A stretch of DNA of 64,000 nucleotides, taken from NCBI RefSeq assembly GCF_036227125.1, contig NZ_CP109435.1, positions 3,720,001-3,784,000 on the forward strand. The letters run 5' to 3'. The notes beneath the pieces are model-generated. The model was not told the DNA's origin. It was given only the letters and a program-made list of their open reading frames with translations, and ran no database searches. The DNA comes from Streptomyces sp. NBC_01485. GTDB lineage: Bacteria; Actinomycetota; Actinomycetes; Streptomycetales; Streptomycetaceae. This document shows positions 15,370 to 24,722 of this stretch, in pieces. Both the position numbers and the translations under genes were made by a program. Numbering within the stretch: position 1 is the first letter of the stretch; each line of letters starts with the position of its first letter.

Positions 15370-16452
15370 CTACTGGTCCGACGAGAAGCGCACCGCGCCT
15401 GCTGGGATTCTTGCGTCGCACCAGATTCTGGCGCCCTCGCGGAGTTCGTTGTCGGGGCCGATGATCGCGCCGTCGCCGATGACCGTGCCGGTGAGGACGG
15501 AGCGTTCGCCCACTCGGGCTCGGGTGCCTATGAGGGAGTCCGTGATGACCGCGCCGGGTTCGATGACGGCGCCGGGGAGGATCGTCGAGCCGAAGACCCT
15601 CGCACCCTCCGCCACGTACGCGCCCTCGCCCACCACCGTGCCGCCGGTCAGCTTGGCGTCGGGGGCGACCCTGGCCGTCGGGAGGACCAGGCGGTCGCCG
15701 CAGCGGCCGGGAACCGCCGGGGACGGGGCGCGGCCGAGGACCAGGTCCGCCGAGCCTCGGACGAAGGCCGCCGGGGTGCCCAGGTCCAGCCAGTACGTCG
15801 AGTCGACCATGCCCTGGAGGTGGGCGCCGGCGGCGAGGAGGTCGGGGAACGTCTCGCGCTCCACCGACACCGGGCGGCCGAGCGGGATCGTGTCGATGAC
15901 CGAGCGGCGGAAGACGTACGCCCCCGCGTTGATCTGGTCGGTGACGATCTCCTCGGGGGTCTGGGGTTTCTCGAGGAAGGCGAGGACCCTGCCCGTCTCG
16001 TCCGTGGGGACCAGGCCGTAGGCCCTGGGGTCGGTCACCTTGGTGAGGTGGAGCGAGACGTCCGCCCCCGTCGTCTCGTGCGTGGCGACCAGTCGCCTGA
16101 TGTCCAGGCCGGTGAGGATGTCGCCGTTGAAGACCAGGACCGGGTCGTCCGGGGCCGAGGTGAGGCGGGACGCCACGTTGCGGATCGCTCCGCCGGTGCC
16201 GAGGGGTTCGTCCTCCGTCACGTACTCGATGTGCAGGCCCAGGGCCGAGCCGTCGCCGAAGTACGGTTCGAAGACCTCCGCCAGATAGCTCGTCGCCAGG
16301 ACGATGTGGTCCACGCCCGCCGCTCTCGCCCGCGCCAGTTGGTGGGTGAGGAACGGCACCCCCGCCGCCCTGACCATGGGTTTGGGCGTGTGCACCGTGA
16401 GTGGGCGCAGCCGGGTGCCCTTGCCGCCGACCAGGAGGATCGCTTCTGTCAC
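15370..16452 (-). CDS. NDP-sugar nucleotidyltransferase (mannose-1-phosphate guanylyltransferase type)
   Basis: A 360-residue enzyme that activates a sugar-1-phosphate, most likely mannose-1-P to GDP-mannose. The N-terminal catalytic domain has LLVGGKGTRLRPLT and FNGDILTG (metal aspartate). Residues about 245-350 form a left-handed beta-helix of hexapeptide repeats (GTVVGEGAYVAEGARV). The GTG at 16452 starts the frame. With manB at the left edge it would complete GDP-mannose supply for LCP-linked wall glycans and glycoproteins. Exact nucleotide and sugar cannot be told from sequence alone. Confidence 0.85.
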   Translation of the reverse strand: MTEAILLVGGKGTRLRPLTVHTPKPMVRAAGVPFLTHQLARARAAGVDHIVLATSYLAEVFEPYFGDGSALGLHIEYVTEDEPLGTGGAIRNVASRLTSAPDDPVLVFNGDILTGLDIRRLVATHETTGADVSLHLTKVTDPRAYGLVPTDETGRVLAFLEKPQTPEEIVTDQINAGAYVFRRSVIDTIPLGRPVSVERETFPDLLAAGAHLQGMVDSTYWLDLGTPAAFVRGSADLVLGRAPSPAVPGRCGDRLVLPTARVAPDAKLTGGTVVGEGAYVAEGARVFGSTILPGAVIEPGAVITDSLIGTRARVGERSVLTGTVIGDGAIIGPDNELREGARIWCDARIPAGAVRFSSDQ

Positions 16453-16614
16453 CTTCGTCTCTGCTTCCTGCCGGGACCGGCCGAACTGTCTTTCGACCGG
16501 CCAGTGTATGCAGACCGTGCATGCAGACCGTTGTGTGGCGACTTCCAGGCCGAGAACCGCCCCCCCTCCCGCCCCCGACGGCTGTTGAACGTGTGCTCCG
16601 GTCGTTCGCTCGCC

Positions 16615-18222
16615 TCAGCGCCCCTGGTAGCGCGCCGCGGTCGAACGGGCCGAGCCGAGCTTGCCGTAGAGCTGCTTTCCTGGGCATTCGGTGGCGAAGC
16701 CGTCCCGGTGACCCGAGATCACGTTCAGTCGTACGTTCTTTCCCTTTGCGTAGAGATTGCCACCCCCGGACTTCAGGTATGTCTTGGCTTTGGGATTCGC
16801 CCCGAAGACACCGAGTTTCCATGCCGTCAGTCGGGCGATGGCCGTGACCGTCGCGGCGCTCGGCTTGGCGCTGCTGAACGTGCCGAGGACGGCGATGCCC
16901 ATGCTGTTGGTGTTGAAACCGAGGGTGTGGGCACCGAGGACCGGCTTCGCCACTCCCCCGGCGCGGCCCTCGTAGAGGGTGCCGCACTTGTCGACGAGGA
17001 AGTTGTAGCCGATGTCGCGCCAGCCCATGCTCTTGACGTGGTAGCGGTAGATACCGCGGATGACGGACGGGGCCTGCGAGCACTTGTAGCTGTTGCCCGT
17101 CGCCGTGTGGTGCACGAACGCCGCCTTGACGGTCGTCGTGTAGCGGAAACCGCTCTCCCGCAGGCTCTCGTCTGCGCCCCAGCCTCGCCTCGTGACGATG
17201 CTCGGGCGCGGGCCGATGTACGGCTTCGCCCGCTGGGCGGGGGTCAACTCGGCCGCGCGCAGGGCGAAGAGCTCGCGTTCGGTGCCCGGGCGGTCCAGGG
17301 CGGGGATCTCCGTGGCGCCGAGGGGGGCGAGGGGGGTGTTGGCGGCCGAGGCCTCCGTCGTCTCGGGCGTCATGGCGACCGTGTCGGTTGCGGTTGTGGG
17401 GGCATCGGCTGTTGCAGTGCGTGCGTCGGCTGTTGTCGTGGGGGCGTCGGCGTTTGTTGTGGGTGGGTCGGCTTTCGGGGCCGTTCCCTTGGTCATCGTT
17501 CGGGTTCGGCTGCGCGGTTGGCCCGCGGGCGCGTGCTCGCGGGTCGCGGGGGTGGCCTCTCCCGGGTCGACCAGGTCCAGGCGCAGGCCGGTGGGGAGGG
17601 GGGCGGCAGTCGAGAGGGTGCGGGTGCCCCGGCTCGTTTCCTCCGTACGGCGTTCCGTGTCCGGGTGGACTCGGATCTCCACGCCGTCGGAGTCGCCGAC
17701 CCAGAGCGGGGCCGTGGCGCCGCGGACCCGCCCCGAGGCGCTCTCGGGGGTGCCGGGGTCGGCGCCGTGGTCGGCGTTGTGGGTCTCGACGTCCTGCCAG
17801 CCGGACCAGCCGCCGGTGCCGGCCGGGCGGGTGCGGACCTGGACGCGGCCGTGGAGTTCGGCGGCCGGGTCGTCCCAGACGACGCCGAGGAGGGAGAAGT
17901 GGCGTACGTCCCGGCGGGGCAGGCCCTGGTCGGCGCCGGTGCCGCCGGCGCCGCCGAGGGCGCGGTCGCCGGTCAGGGGGGTCAGGGGCAGCGACTGGGT
18001 GCTGCCCGGGAGCTCGGGGAGGTTGGGGAGGGATCTTGTCGGTGGGGTGTCGGGGCTTGTGGCCCTGGCCGTCCCGGCGGACGCCGCCTCCGCGGCCGGC
18101 GCCGGTCGCACCGTCGCCGCGGTGGCGGAGGGGGTCAGCGGGAGGGCGAGAGCCGCCACGCAGGTGACACCGATCGAGGAAGCAAGCAATCCACGCATGC
18201 CACCGATCCTGGACATAGTCAT
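16615..18222 (-). CDS. Secreted peptidoglycan-recognition-type amidase
   Basis: A 535-residue exported N-acetylmuramoyl-L-alanine amidase (PGRP/Amidase_2). It has a signal peptide to about residue 35, a middle region with a 'WQDVETHNADH'-like fold, a Thr/Ala/Asp-rich linker of repeated ADAPTT units (about 265-300), and the C-terminal amidase domain. Zinc ligands are visible as FVHHTATG, GAHTLGFN and TECPGK (His, His, Cys). It cleaves stem peptides from glycan strands. Start candidates are ATG at 18222, 18216 and 18198; the first two give the longer signal peptide. The divergent gene at 18348 is not obviously related. Confidence 0.88.
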   Translation of the reverse strand: MTMSRIGGMRGLLASSIGVTCVAALALPLTPSATAATVRPAPAAEAASAGTARATSPDTPPTRSLPNLPELPGSTQSLPLTPLTGDRALGGAGGTGADQGLPRRDVRHFSLLGVVWDDPAAELHGRVQVRTRPAGTGGWSGWQDVETHNADHGADPGTPESASGRVRGATAPLWVGDSDGVEIRVHPDTERRTEETSRGTRTLSTAAPLPTGLRLDLVDPGEATPATREHAPAGQPRSRTRTMTKGTAPKADPPTTNADAPTTTADARTATADAPTTATDTVAMTPETTEASAANTPLAPLGATEIPALDRPGTERELFALRAAELTPAQRAKPYIGPRPSIVTRRGWGADESLRESGFRYTTTVKAAFVHHTATGNSYKCSQAPSVIRGIYRYHVKSMGWRDIGYNFLVDKCGTLYEGRAGGVAKPVLGAHTLGFNTNSMGIAVLGTFSSAKPSAATVTAIARLTAWKLGVFGANPKAKTYLKSGGGNLYAKGKNVRLNVISGHRDGFATECPGKQLYGKLGSARSTAARYQGR

Positions 18223-18347
18223 ACATTTCTGTCCATCGGGGAATTGACGGGCCGTCGGGTGCGTTCCGCCGAACCGGTGGCCCGAAGACGGCTCCCGGTG
18301 GGTCCGGTGACGCGTGCGGCGGTGGGGCGGCGCGTACGCTTGCGCGG

Positions 18348-19106
18348 GTGACTGCCACCGATCGCACCCCTGCCGACCTGCTGCGTTCCGCGCTGGCCGC
18401 GGACCCCGCGCGTCCCCTGGTGACCTTCTACGACGACGCCACGGGCGAGCGGGTCGAATTGTCCGTGGCCACCTTCGCCAACTGGGTGGCCAAGACCGCG
18501 AACCTCCTCCAGGACGGGCTGTCCGCCGAGCCCGGCGACCGGGTCGCGCTGCTGCTGCCCGCGCACTGGCAGACGGCGGTGTGGCTGCTGGCGTGTTCGT
18601 CGGTGGGGGTCGTCGCGGACGTGGCCGGGGATCCGGCGCGGGCGGACTTCGCCGTCGCCGGGCCCGGGTCGTTCGAGGCGGGGCTGGCGTGCCGGGGGGA
18701 GCGGTACGCGCTGTCGCTGGCGCCGCTCGGGCGGCGGTTCGTGCCGGGTCCTCCGGAGGGGTACGACGACTACGCCGTGAACGTGCCGAGTTTCGGGGAC
18801 CGCTTCGTGCCGTACGTGCCTGTCGATCCCGAGGAGCCCGCGCTGATCGTGGCCGGGGGGGAGTACAGCGGGGCGGAGGTTGTCGCTCGGGCGCGGGCGG
18901 AGGCGTCGGGGCTGGGCCTGACCGGGCCCGGGGCTCGGTTGCTGTCGGGGTTGGGGTACGACACCTGGGAGGGATTGAGTGCCGGGTTGTACGGGCCGTT
19001 GGCCAGTGGGGGGTCCGTGGTGTTGTGCCGGAATCTGGAGGGGGTCGGGGAGGAGGCGCTGGCGAAGCGGATCGAGAGTGAGCGGGTTTCGGTGACGGTT
19101 CGGTAG
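18348..19106 (+). CDS. TIGR03089 family protein (AMP-binding-like)
   Basis: A 252-residue protein of an actinobacterial family that resembles only the N-terminal part of acyl-CoA synthetases (ATDRTPADLLRSAL, PGDRVALLLPAHWQTAVWLL). The P-loop and the adenylate-forming C-terminal subdomain are missing, so classical ligase activity is unlikely. Length is normal for the family. GTG start at 18348. Function is unknown. It is followed by a dispersed repeat. Confidence 0.8.
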   Translation: MTATDRTPADLLRSALAADPARPLVTFYDDATGERVELSVATFANWVAKTANLLQDGLSAEPGDRVALLLPAHWQTAVWLLACSSVGVVADVAGDPARADFAVAGPGSFEAGLACRGERYALSLAPLGRRFVPGPPEGYDDYAVNVPSFGDRFVPYVPVDPEEPALIVAGGEYSGAEVVARARAEASGLGLTGPGARLLSGLGYDTWEGLSAGLYGPLASGGSVVLCRNLEGVGEEALAKRIESERVSVTVR

Positions 19107-19150
19107 GCGCCCTGCGTCGGTTCGGCACCCCGCGTTGACGCCGGCCTCGC

Positions 19151-19240
19151 TGGGGGCTGCCGCCCCCAGACCCCCGCTTCGGCCCTGAAGGGGCCTCGTC
19201 CTCAAACTCCCCCAGAGGGGGGACCCCAGACGGGCTGAAA
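19151..19240. repeat. Dispersed intergenic repeat, copy B
   Basis: Contains TGGGGGCTGCCGCCCCCAGA, then CTTCGGCCCTGAAGGGGCC and CTCGTCCTCAAACTCCCC, closely matching copy A and copy C, 45 bp after the TIGR03089 stop. Confidence 0.85.
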
Positions 19241-19410
19241 TACAGGCACCCGCGCCTACAGGGCACCGACGGGCCGGATTTACGTACCCGCCGTCCGCAA
19301 GGCACCGACCGGCTGAAATTCACCTGCCCCCGCTCACAAGGCACCGACCGGCCGAAGGTACGCACCCCCGCCCCCAAGCCACCGACCAGCCGAAAACGCG
19401 CACCCCCCAC
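19236..19410. repeat. Degenerate ~39-bp tandem units next to copy B
   Basis: Four to five diverged units start ACGGGCTGAAAT or ACCGGCCGAA and end GGCACCG, with period 38-40 bp. They extend the repeat toward the LCP gene. Beyond them, to 19548, lies C-rich DNA with no gene or clear promoter. Confidence 0.7.
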
Positions 19411-19548
19411 GCTCACCCCCACCCCCCAACCACCGCCCCCTCACCCATTCAGCCCACCCCCACCCGCCCCCGCCCCCCACTTCGCGCCATGGTCGTAAGA
19501 GCAGCTCCGCATGCTCGTACGGCCGAAGTGGGAGGGGGTGGGTGGGAC

Positions 19549-20775
19549 GTGAGGCGTTCCGTGCGGCGGTGGCCCCGGCAGCCGTCCCAGCGACTGCCCC
19601 GGTCCCGGCCTCGGCGGCGGTGGGTGCGGTACGGGGTGGGGGGTGTTGCCGTCGTCGTCGTGGGGGTCGGGGTTGCCGGGTGGGTCGTCTACGCGAAGCT
19701 CGATGGGAACATCACGCCTGACGAGGCCGCCGCGGCGGAGTTGGCGCGGTATGCGAGAGAGCGGCCCACCTCGTTGGTGAAGGACGCGCAGAACATCCTG
19801 CTCATCGGGTCGGACTCGCGGGCCGGGGACGGGAACGCGGAGTACGGGCGCGACTCCGGGACCGAGCGGTCGGACACGGCGATCCTGTTGCATCTGGCGG
19901 CCGGGCGGGGCAGTGCCACCGCTGTTTCGCTGCCCCGCGATCTGATGGTGCATGTGCCGGCGTGTCTGCGGGTGGACGGGAAGCGGGCCGGGCCGATGTT
20001 CGCGATGTTCAACTACGCCTTCCAGACCGGGGGTTCGGCCTGCACGATCCGGACGGTGGAGAAGCTGACCGGGGTGCGGATCGATCATCACGTCGTCGTC
20101 GACTTCAGTGGGTTCAAGGATGTCGTCGACGCCGTGGACGGGGTCGAGGTCTGTCTGCGCGAGCCCATCGACGACAAGGCCGCCAAGCTGCGGCTGCCGG
20201 CCGGGAAGGTCACGCTCGACGGGGAGCAGGCGCTCGGGTATGTGCGGGCCCGCAAGTCGCTCGGGGACGGGAGTGACACCGACCGGATGGAACGGCAGCA
20301 GCGGTTCCTGGGGGCGCTCGTCAACAAGGTGCAGAGCAATGACGTCCTGCTGAACCCGGTGAAGCTGTATCCGGTGCTGGACGCGGCCACGTCCTCTCTC
20401 ACCACCGACCCGGATCTGGCGAGTCTGCGCGGACTGTACGAACTCGTGCGCGGCCTGCGAGACATTCCCACCGAACATGTGCAATTCCTGACCGTTCCGC
20501 GGGAGTCGTACGTCTATAACGCCAATCGCGACCAACTAGTGGAGCCCGAGGCGGAAAAGCTCTTCGAACGGCTGCGGACGGACACGCCGGTCGTGGTTTC
20601 CAAGGAAATTCCCACGGAATCCGGCTCCTCCGGTTCTTCGGGCTCTTCGGAGTCGGGTGACCACGGGCCGTATCGGACGTCGGGCGGGGCCCCTGCGGCT
20701 TACGGTGCGGTTTCGCCCACTCCGCCCGCTCCCACGTTCCGCGGGAACACCGCCGCCGAGGACGGCTGCGGGTAA
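19549..20775 (+). CDS. LCP (LytR-CpsA-Psr) family transferase 1
   Basis: A 408-residue wall-polymer ligase of the LCP family, which attaches lipid-linked teichoic-acid-like or arabinogalactan-type polymers to peptidoglycan. An Arg/Pro-rich cytoplasmic tail is followed by one membrane helix (about 28-48) and the LCP domain (NILLIGSDSRAG, SLPRDLMV, DTDRMERQQRFL with the conserved Arg/Asp). The C-terminus is a Ser/Gly/Pro-rich tail without a LytR_C domain. GTG at 19549 follows a GGAGGGGG tract; an ATG at 19489 would add 20 residues but has no ribosome-binding site. First of four LCP genes on this strand. Confidence 0.9.
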   Translation: MRRSVRRWPRQPSQRLPRSRPRRRWVRYGVGGVAVVVVGVGVAGWVVYAKLDGNITPDEAAAAELARYARERPTSLVKDAQNILLIGSDSRAGDGNAEYGRDSGTERSDTAILLHLAAGRGSATAVSLPRDLMVHVPACLRVDGKRAGPMFAMFNYAFQTGGSACTIRTVEKLTGVRIDHHVVVDFSGFKDVVDAVDGVEVCLREPIDDKAAKLRLPAGKVTLDGEQALGYVRARKSLGDGSDTDRMERQQRFLGALVNKVQSNDVLLNPVKLYPVLDAATSSLTTDPDLASLRGLYELVRGLRDIPTEHVQFLTVPRESYVYNANRDQLVEPEAEKLFERLRTDTPVVVSKEIPTESGSSGSSGSSESGDHGPYRTSGGAPAAYGAVSPTPPAPTFRGNTAAEDGCG

Positions 20776-21017
20776 AGCGCTTGCCAAGCCCAGCCCTTCC
20801 GGGGAACTGGAGTTCAAAGAATTGGGGCGGAATGCCCGCTTGTAGGGGCGTGGAATGTGTCACGGACGTCGCTCGACGCCGAACCGGGCGGCTAGTGTGA
20901 GCGATCCGGTGCACCCGGCCGCGAGGTCCATCCCGGGGTCGTGCATCGGTGACCGAGACCCGAGCGCCTTGAGAGGGGAAAGGCGCCGCGTGGCCCCGAC
21001 GGAGGATTCGGACAACC

Positions 21018-22880
21018 GTGGACGCGCAAGGCCGTGGGCGGGCGGACAACATCGATCCCGCAGACCAGTGGGTGCTCAATCCGAACACCGGCGAATACGA
21101 ACTGCGACTGAGTCCTTCCGGACCGCAGTCGGCGGTACCCGGACCGCGTAGATCCGGCTCCGGCCGACCCGCCGGTGGCGGGGGCCGGGGCAGAGGCGCC
21201 GGCAGTGGTCATGCCGCTGCCGGTGGCTCGGTGCGTGGGCGTGCGGACGGAGCGGATCACGATGCGGCATCGCCGTCGTCGCTGTCCTCGCCGTCTCCGT
21301 CCTCCGCCTTGTCGTCGTCCGCGGCCGTGCCTGGGGGCGAGGTGCCGGGGCCGCGCCGTCGTAGAGGTGCGGCTGCCGAGGAGGCCGCGTCCAACCGGCG
21401 CGGGCGTCGGCCGGTGAAGAAGAAGTCGAAGGCCAAGAAGGTCCTGCTGTGGACCGGCGGGATCATGGCCTTCGTCCTGGTGGGGACGGCCGGCGCGGCC
21501 TATCTCTATCTCGAGCATCTCAACGACAACATCACGTCCGTCTCCGACGACGGCGCGAGCACCGGTGGCTTCAGCAAGGACAAGGCGATCAACCTGCTGG
21601 TCATCGGCACCGACAAGCGCACCGGCTCGGGCAACGCCGGCTACGGCGACTCCGGCAGCGTGGGTCACGCGGACACCACGATCCTGCTGCACGTCTCCAA
21701 GGACCGGACGAACGCGACCGCGCTGAGCATCCCGCGCGACCTGATCGTGGACGTCCCGGACTGCCAGACCGCTCAGGCGGACGGCTCCAGCAAGGTCATC
21801 CCGGGTACGTCCGACGTCCGGTTCAACACCAGCCTCGGGCAGGACGACCGGACGCCGAGCTGCACCATGCGCACGGTGACGGAACTGACCGGGATCACCC
21901 CGGACAACTTCATGGTCGCCGACTTCAACGCGGTGAAGACGCTGACCACGGCGGTCGGCGGCGTCGAGGTGTGTCTGGCCAAGGACATCGACGACCCGGA
22001 CTCGCATCTGAAGCTGTCCAAGGGCACGCACACGGTCCAGGGCGAGCAGGCGCTGGCCTTCGTGCGCACCCGGCACTCGGTGGGCTTCGGCGGCGACCTG
22101 AGCCGGATCCAGATCCAGCAGCAGTTCCTCAGCGCGCTGATGCGGAAGCTGAAGTCGAACGACACGCTCACCAGCCCCACCAAGATGATCAAGCTGGCGG
22201 AGACGGGCACCAAGGCGCTCACCGTCGACTCCCAGCTCGACAGCATCGACAAGCTGAAGGACCTGGGGCTGGAGCTGGGCAAGCTCGACGTCAAGAACCT
22301 GACCTTCACCACCGTGCCGGTCGTCGACAACCCGGCCGAGAAGGTCAAGGCCACGGTCGTCCTCGACAACGCGACGGCGCCCACCGTCTTCCAGATGATC
22401 AAGGACGACGTCTCCTTCACCAAGGTGAAGGAGGAGGCGGCGGCGTCGAAGGGCGCGGCGGCCGCTGCCGCCGCGGCGCGCCTGAAGGGCGCCCAGTCCG
22501 CCGCCTCCGCGGTGCGCGTGCAGGTCATGAACGGCGGCGCGCCCCCCGGCAGCGCACAGGAGACGCTCAACTGGCTGCAGATCCAAGAGGGCATCACGAA
22601 GTCCGAGAACGCGGGCAACGCGCCCGCCCAACTGGCCAGGACGACGCTCGAGTACGCGCCCGACCAGGCCGACCAGGCGCGTAAGCTCGCCGCCGTCATG
22701 GGGCTGGCCGGTACCGCTCTGAAGCCGGGCAAGAGCGTCGAGAACTCCCAGGGTCTGCCGACGATGACGCTGACGCTGGGCAAGGACTTCAAGGGCGCGG
22801 GCGTCTCGCTCACGGCTCCGACCACCGTGCCGGACACGGTCCAGAAGTCCACGGCGGACAAGGTCCAGTGCGCCAAGTAG
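21018..22880 (+). CDS. LCP family transferase 2 with LytR_C domain
   Basis: A 620-residue LCP transferase. The long disordered N-terminus (about 1-140, Gly/Ser/Arg-rich, ending in RRPVKKKSKAKK) precedes a membrane helix (about 145-165). The LCP domain (about 190-400; LLVIGTDKRTG, SIPRDLIVDV, DLSRIQIQQQFL) is followed by an Ala-rich linker and a C-terminal LytR_C domain (VRVQVMNGG onward). The GTG start has GGAGG 12 bases upstream. A 7-bp hairpin (GCGCCTT/AAGGCGC, 20964-20986) lies in the leader. Probably acts on the same wall glycan as its neighbours. Confidence 0.92.
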   Translation: MDAQGRGRADNIDPADQWVLNPNTGEYELRLSPSGPQSAVPGPRRSGSGRPAGGGGRGRGAGSGHAAAGGSVRGRADGADHDAASPSSLSSPSPSSALSSSAAVPGGEVPGPRRRRGAAAEEAASNRRGRRPVKKKSKAKKVLLWTGGIMAFVLVGTAGAAYLYLEHLNDNITSVSDDGASTGGFSKDKAINLLVIGTDKRTGSGNAGYGDSGSVGHADTTILLHVSKDRTNATALSIPRDLIVDVPDCQTAQADGSSKVIPGTSDVRFNTSLGQDDRTPSCTMRTVTELTGITPDNFMVADFNAVKTLTTAVGGVEVCLAKDIDDPDSHLKLSKGTHTVQGEQALAFVRTRHSVGFGGDLSRIQIQQQFLSALMRKLKSNDTLTSPTKMIKLAETGTKALTVDSQLDSIDKLKDLGLELGKLDVKNLTFTTVPVVDNPAEKVKATVVLDNATAPTVFQMIKDDVSFTKVKEEAAASKGAAAAAAAARLKGAQSAASAVRVQVMNGGAPPGSAQETLNWLQIQEGITKSENAGNAPAQLARTTLEYAPDQADQARKLAAVMGLAGTALKPGKSVENSQGLPTMTLTLGKDFKGAGVSLTAPTTVPDTVQKSTADKVQCAK

Positions 22881-22902
22881 GTCCGGGCAGCAGGTAACCC
22901 TT

Positions 22903-22942
22903 CGGGCCCGTCACGCGTCTGACTGGACGCGGGACGGGCCCG
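22903..22942 (+). terminator. Hairpin terminator between LCP 2 and LCP 3
   Basis: CGGGCCCGTCACGCGTC (22903-22919) pairs with GACGCGGGACGGGCCCG (22926-22942), one mismatch, loop of six. No T-run follows, as is common in Streptomyces. Confidence 0.75.
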
Positions 22943-22973
22943 TGTCAGGCGCACGGCGGGGAGGGGCAGGGGA

Positions 22974-24692
22974 ATGGCGGGGAACAGTGGGGTGCAGGGG
23001 GAGGTTCCCGCGGTCGAGGACACGAAGTCTCCGACCGCCCGGGACCAGCAGGACCGGAAGAACCAGCAGGACGACAAGCAGGACCAGGACGCGTCCGACG
23101 AGGGCGCCAGACACGGCGGCGGAGCCAAGGGTGCAGGCAAGGGCGTAGGCAAGGGCGGCGGCGGAGCCGGCGGCGGTGCGCGCGGGCCGGGTCGTATACG
23201 CCGACGTCGACGCGCGTTGCGCTGGTCGGCGACGGTGCTCGCGGTGGTGATACTCGGCGCCGCGGGGGCCGGATACCTCTACTACGAACACCTCAACGCG
23301 AACATCAAGAGCGACGACCTGAACATCGGCGACGCCAAGGACCGGGCGGCCGAGACGGAGGCCAACTCGGCCGGGCAGACGGCGCTGAACATCCTGCTGA
23401 TCGGCTCGGACGCGCGTGACACCGCGGCGAACCAGAAGCTCGGCGGCGCCAAGGACACGTTCGACGGTCCCCCGCTCGCGGACGTCCAGATGCTGCTGCA
23501 CATATCGGCGGACCGCAGCAACATGTCGGTGGTGAGCATGCCGCGCGACACCCTGCTCGACATACCCAAGTGCACGGACCCCGACGACAAGACCGCCTAC
23601 GGGGCGTTGCGGGACACGATGACGAACGTGTCGCTCGGCCGCGGCGGCCCCGGCTGCACGGTGGCCACCTGGGAGAAGCTCACCGACATCCACATCGACC
23701 ACTTCATGATGATCGACTTCTCGGGTGTCGTGTCGATGGCGGACGCGATAGGCGGCGTACCGGTCTGCGTCGACGCCAACGTCTACTCGCACACCAGCAG
23801 CGGCAAGGGCTCCGGTCTGAAGCTGGCGGCGGGCACCCACGCCGTGAAGGGCGAGCAGGCCCTGCAGTGGCTGCGCACCCGCTACGGCTTCGAGGACGAC
23901 ACCGACCTGGCCCGCGCCAAGGCGCAGCACATGTACATGAACTCGATGGTCCGCGAGCTGCGCGCCAACGCCAAGCTGACCAACCCCAACAAGCTGCGCA
24001 AGCTCGCCGAAGCCGCCACGAAGGCGATCACCGTCGACGACGGCCTGGACACCATCACGAAGATGTACGACCTGGCGGGCGAGCTGAAGAAGGTGCCCAC
24101 CGACCGCATCACGATGACGACGATGCCCAACCGCTACCAGGGCGAGCGGGTGGTGCCCACGGAGGACGCCACGCAGTTGTTCCGGCTGGTGCGCGAGGAC
24201 ATCGCCCTCGACGGCAAGGACGCCAAGAAGGCCGCCGCGAGTCCGTCGCCGACGGCGGCGGCGTCCGCGGACCCGGCCGCCGCCGACGACAAGATCGCGG
24301 TGCAGGTCCACAACGGCACGTACACGGACGAGCTGGGCGCGGCCCGCGGGCGGGCGCGCGACGTGACGCAGGTGCTGACGGACAAGGGCTTCGCCCAGGC
24401 CGTCGCGGACAACTCGGCGGCCACGGCCGTCGCGCAGACCGTCGTCCGCTACCCGAGCGCCGACCTCCAGGGCGACGCCCAGGCGGTCGCGAAGGCCCTC
24501 GGCATCCCGGCGAGCCAGGTGAAGAAGTCCACCGAGGTCTCCGGGGTCACGCTGACCGTGGGCGCGGACTGGCGGTCGGGGACGACGTTCAAGGCCCCCG
24601 TGAAGGACGACAGGACGCCCGTCTCGGCCGGGGCGATCAACGCGTCCGACACCACCCAGTGCATGCACGTGGACCCGAACTACACCTGGTAG
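22974..24692 (+). CDS. LCP family transferase 3 with LytR_C domain
   Basis: A 572-residue LCP transferase built like its upstream neighbour: charged disordered N-terminus (1-80), membrane helix (about 82-102), LCP domain (LNILLIGSDARD, SMPRDTLLDI, DLARAKAQHMYM) and LytR_C domain (IAVQVHNGTYTD). It starts ATG at 22974 after GGGGAGGGGCAGGGGA. A terminator-like hairpin separates it from LCP 2, so it may have its own promoter. It converges with the glycosyltransferase gene at 24723, leaving 30 bp. Confidence 0.92.
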   Translation: MAGNSGVQGEVPAVEDTKSPTARDQQDRKNQQDDKQDQDASDEGARHGGGAKGAGKGVGKGGGGAGGGARGPGRIRRRRRALRWSATVLAVVILGAAGAGYLYYEHLNANIKSDDLNIGDAKDRAAETEANSAGQTALNILLIGSDARDTAANQKLGGAKDTFDGPPLADVQMLLHISADRSNMSVVSMPRDTLLDIPKCTDPDDKTAYGALRDTMTNVSLGRGGPGCTVATWEKLTDIHIDHFMMIDFSGVVSMADAIGGVPVCVDANVYSHTSSGKGSGLKLAAGTHAVKGEQALQWLRTRYGFEDDTDLARAKAQHMYMNSMVRELRANAKLTNPNKLRKLAEAATKAITVDDGLDTITKMYDLAGELKKVPTDRITMTTMPNRYQGERVVPTEDATQLFRLVREDIALDGKDAKKAAASPSPTAAASADPAAADDKIAVQVHNGTYTDELGAARGRARDVTQVLTDKGFAQAVADNSAATAVAQTVVRYPSADLQGDAQAVAKALGIPASQVKKSTEVSGVTLTVGADWRSGTTFKAPVKDDRTPVSAGAINASDTTQCMHVDPNYTW

Positions 24693-24722
24693 TCCGGGTG
24701 CGGTGGAGGTGCCCTGCGGTGC

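Noticed and set aside
18219..19205. 328-codon minus-strand frame opposite the TIGR03089 gene
   Set aside because: Starts with the same repeat-derived RTRPLQGRSGG peptide and has shadow composition.
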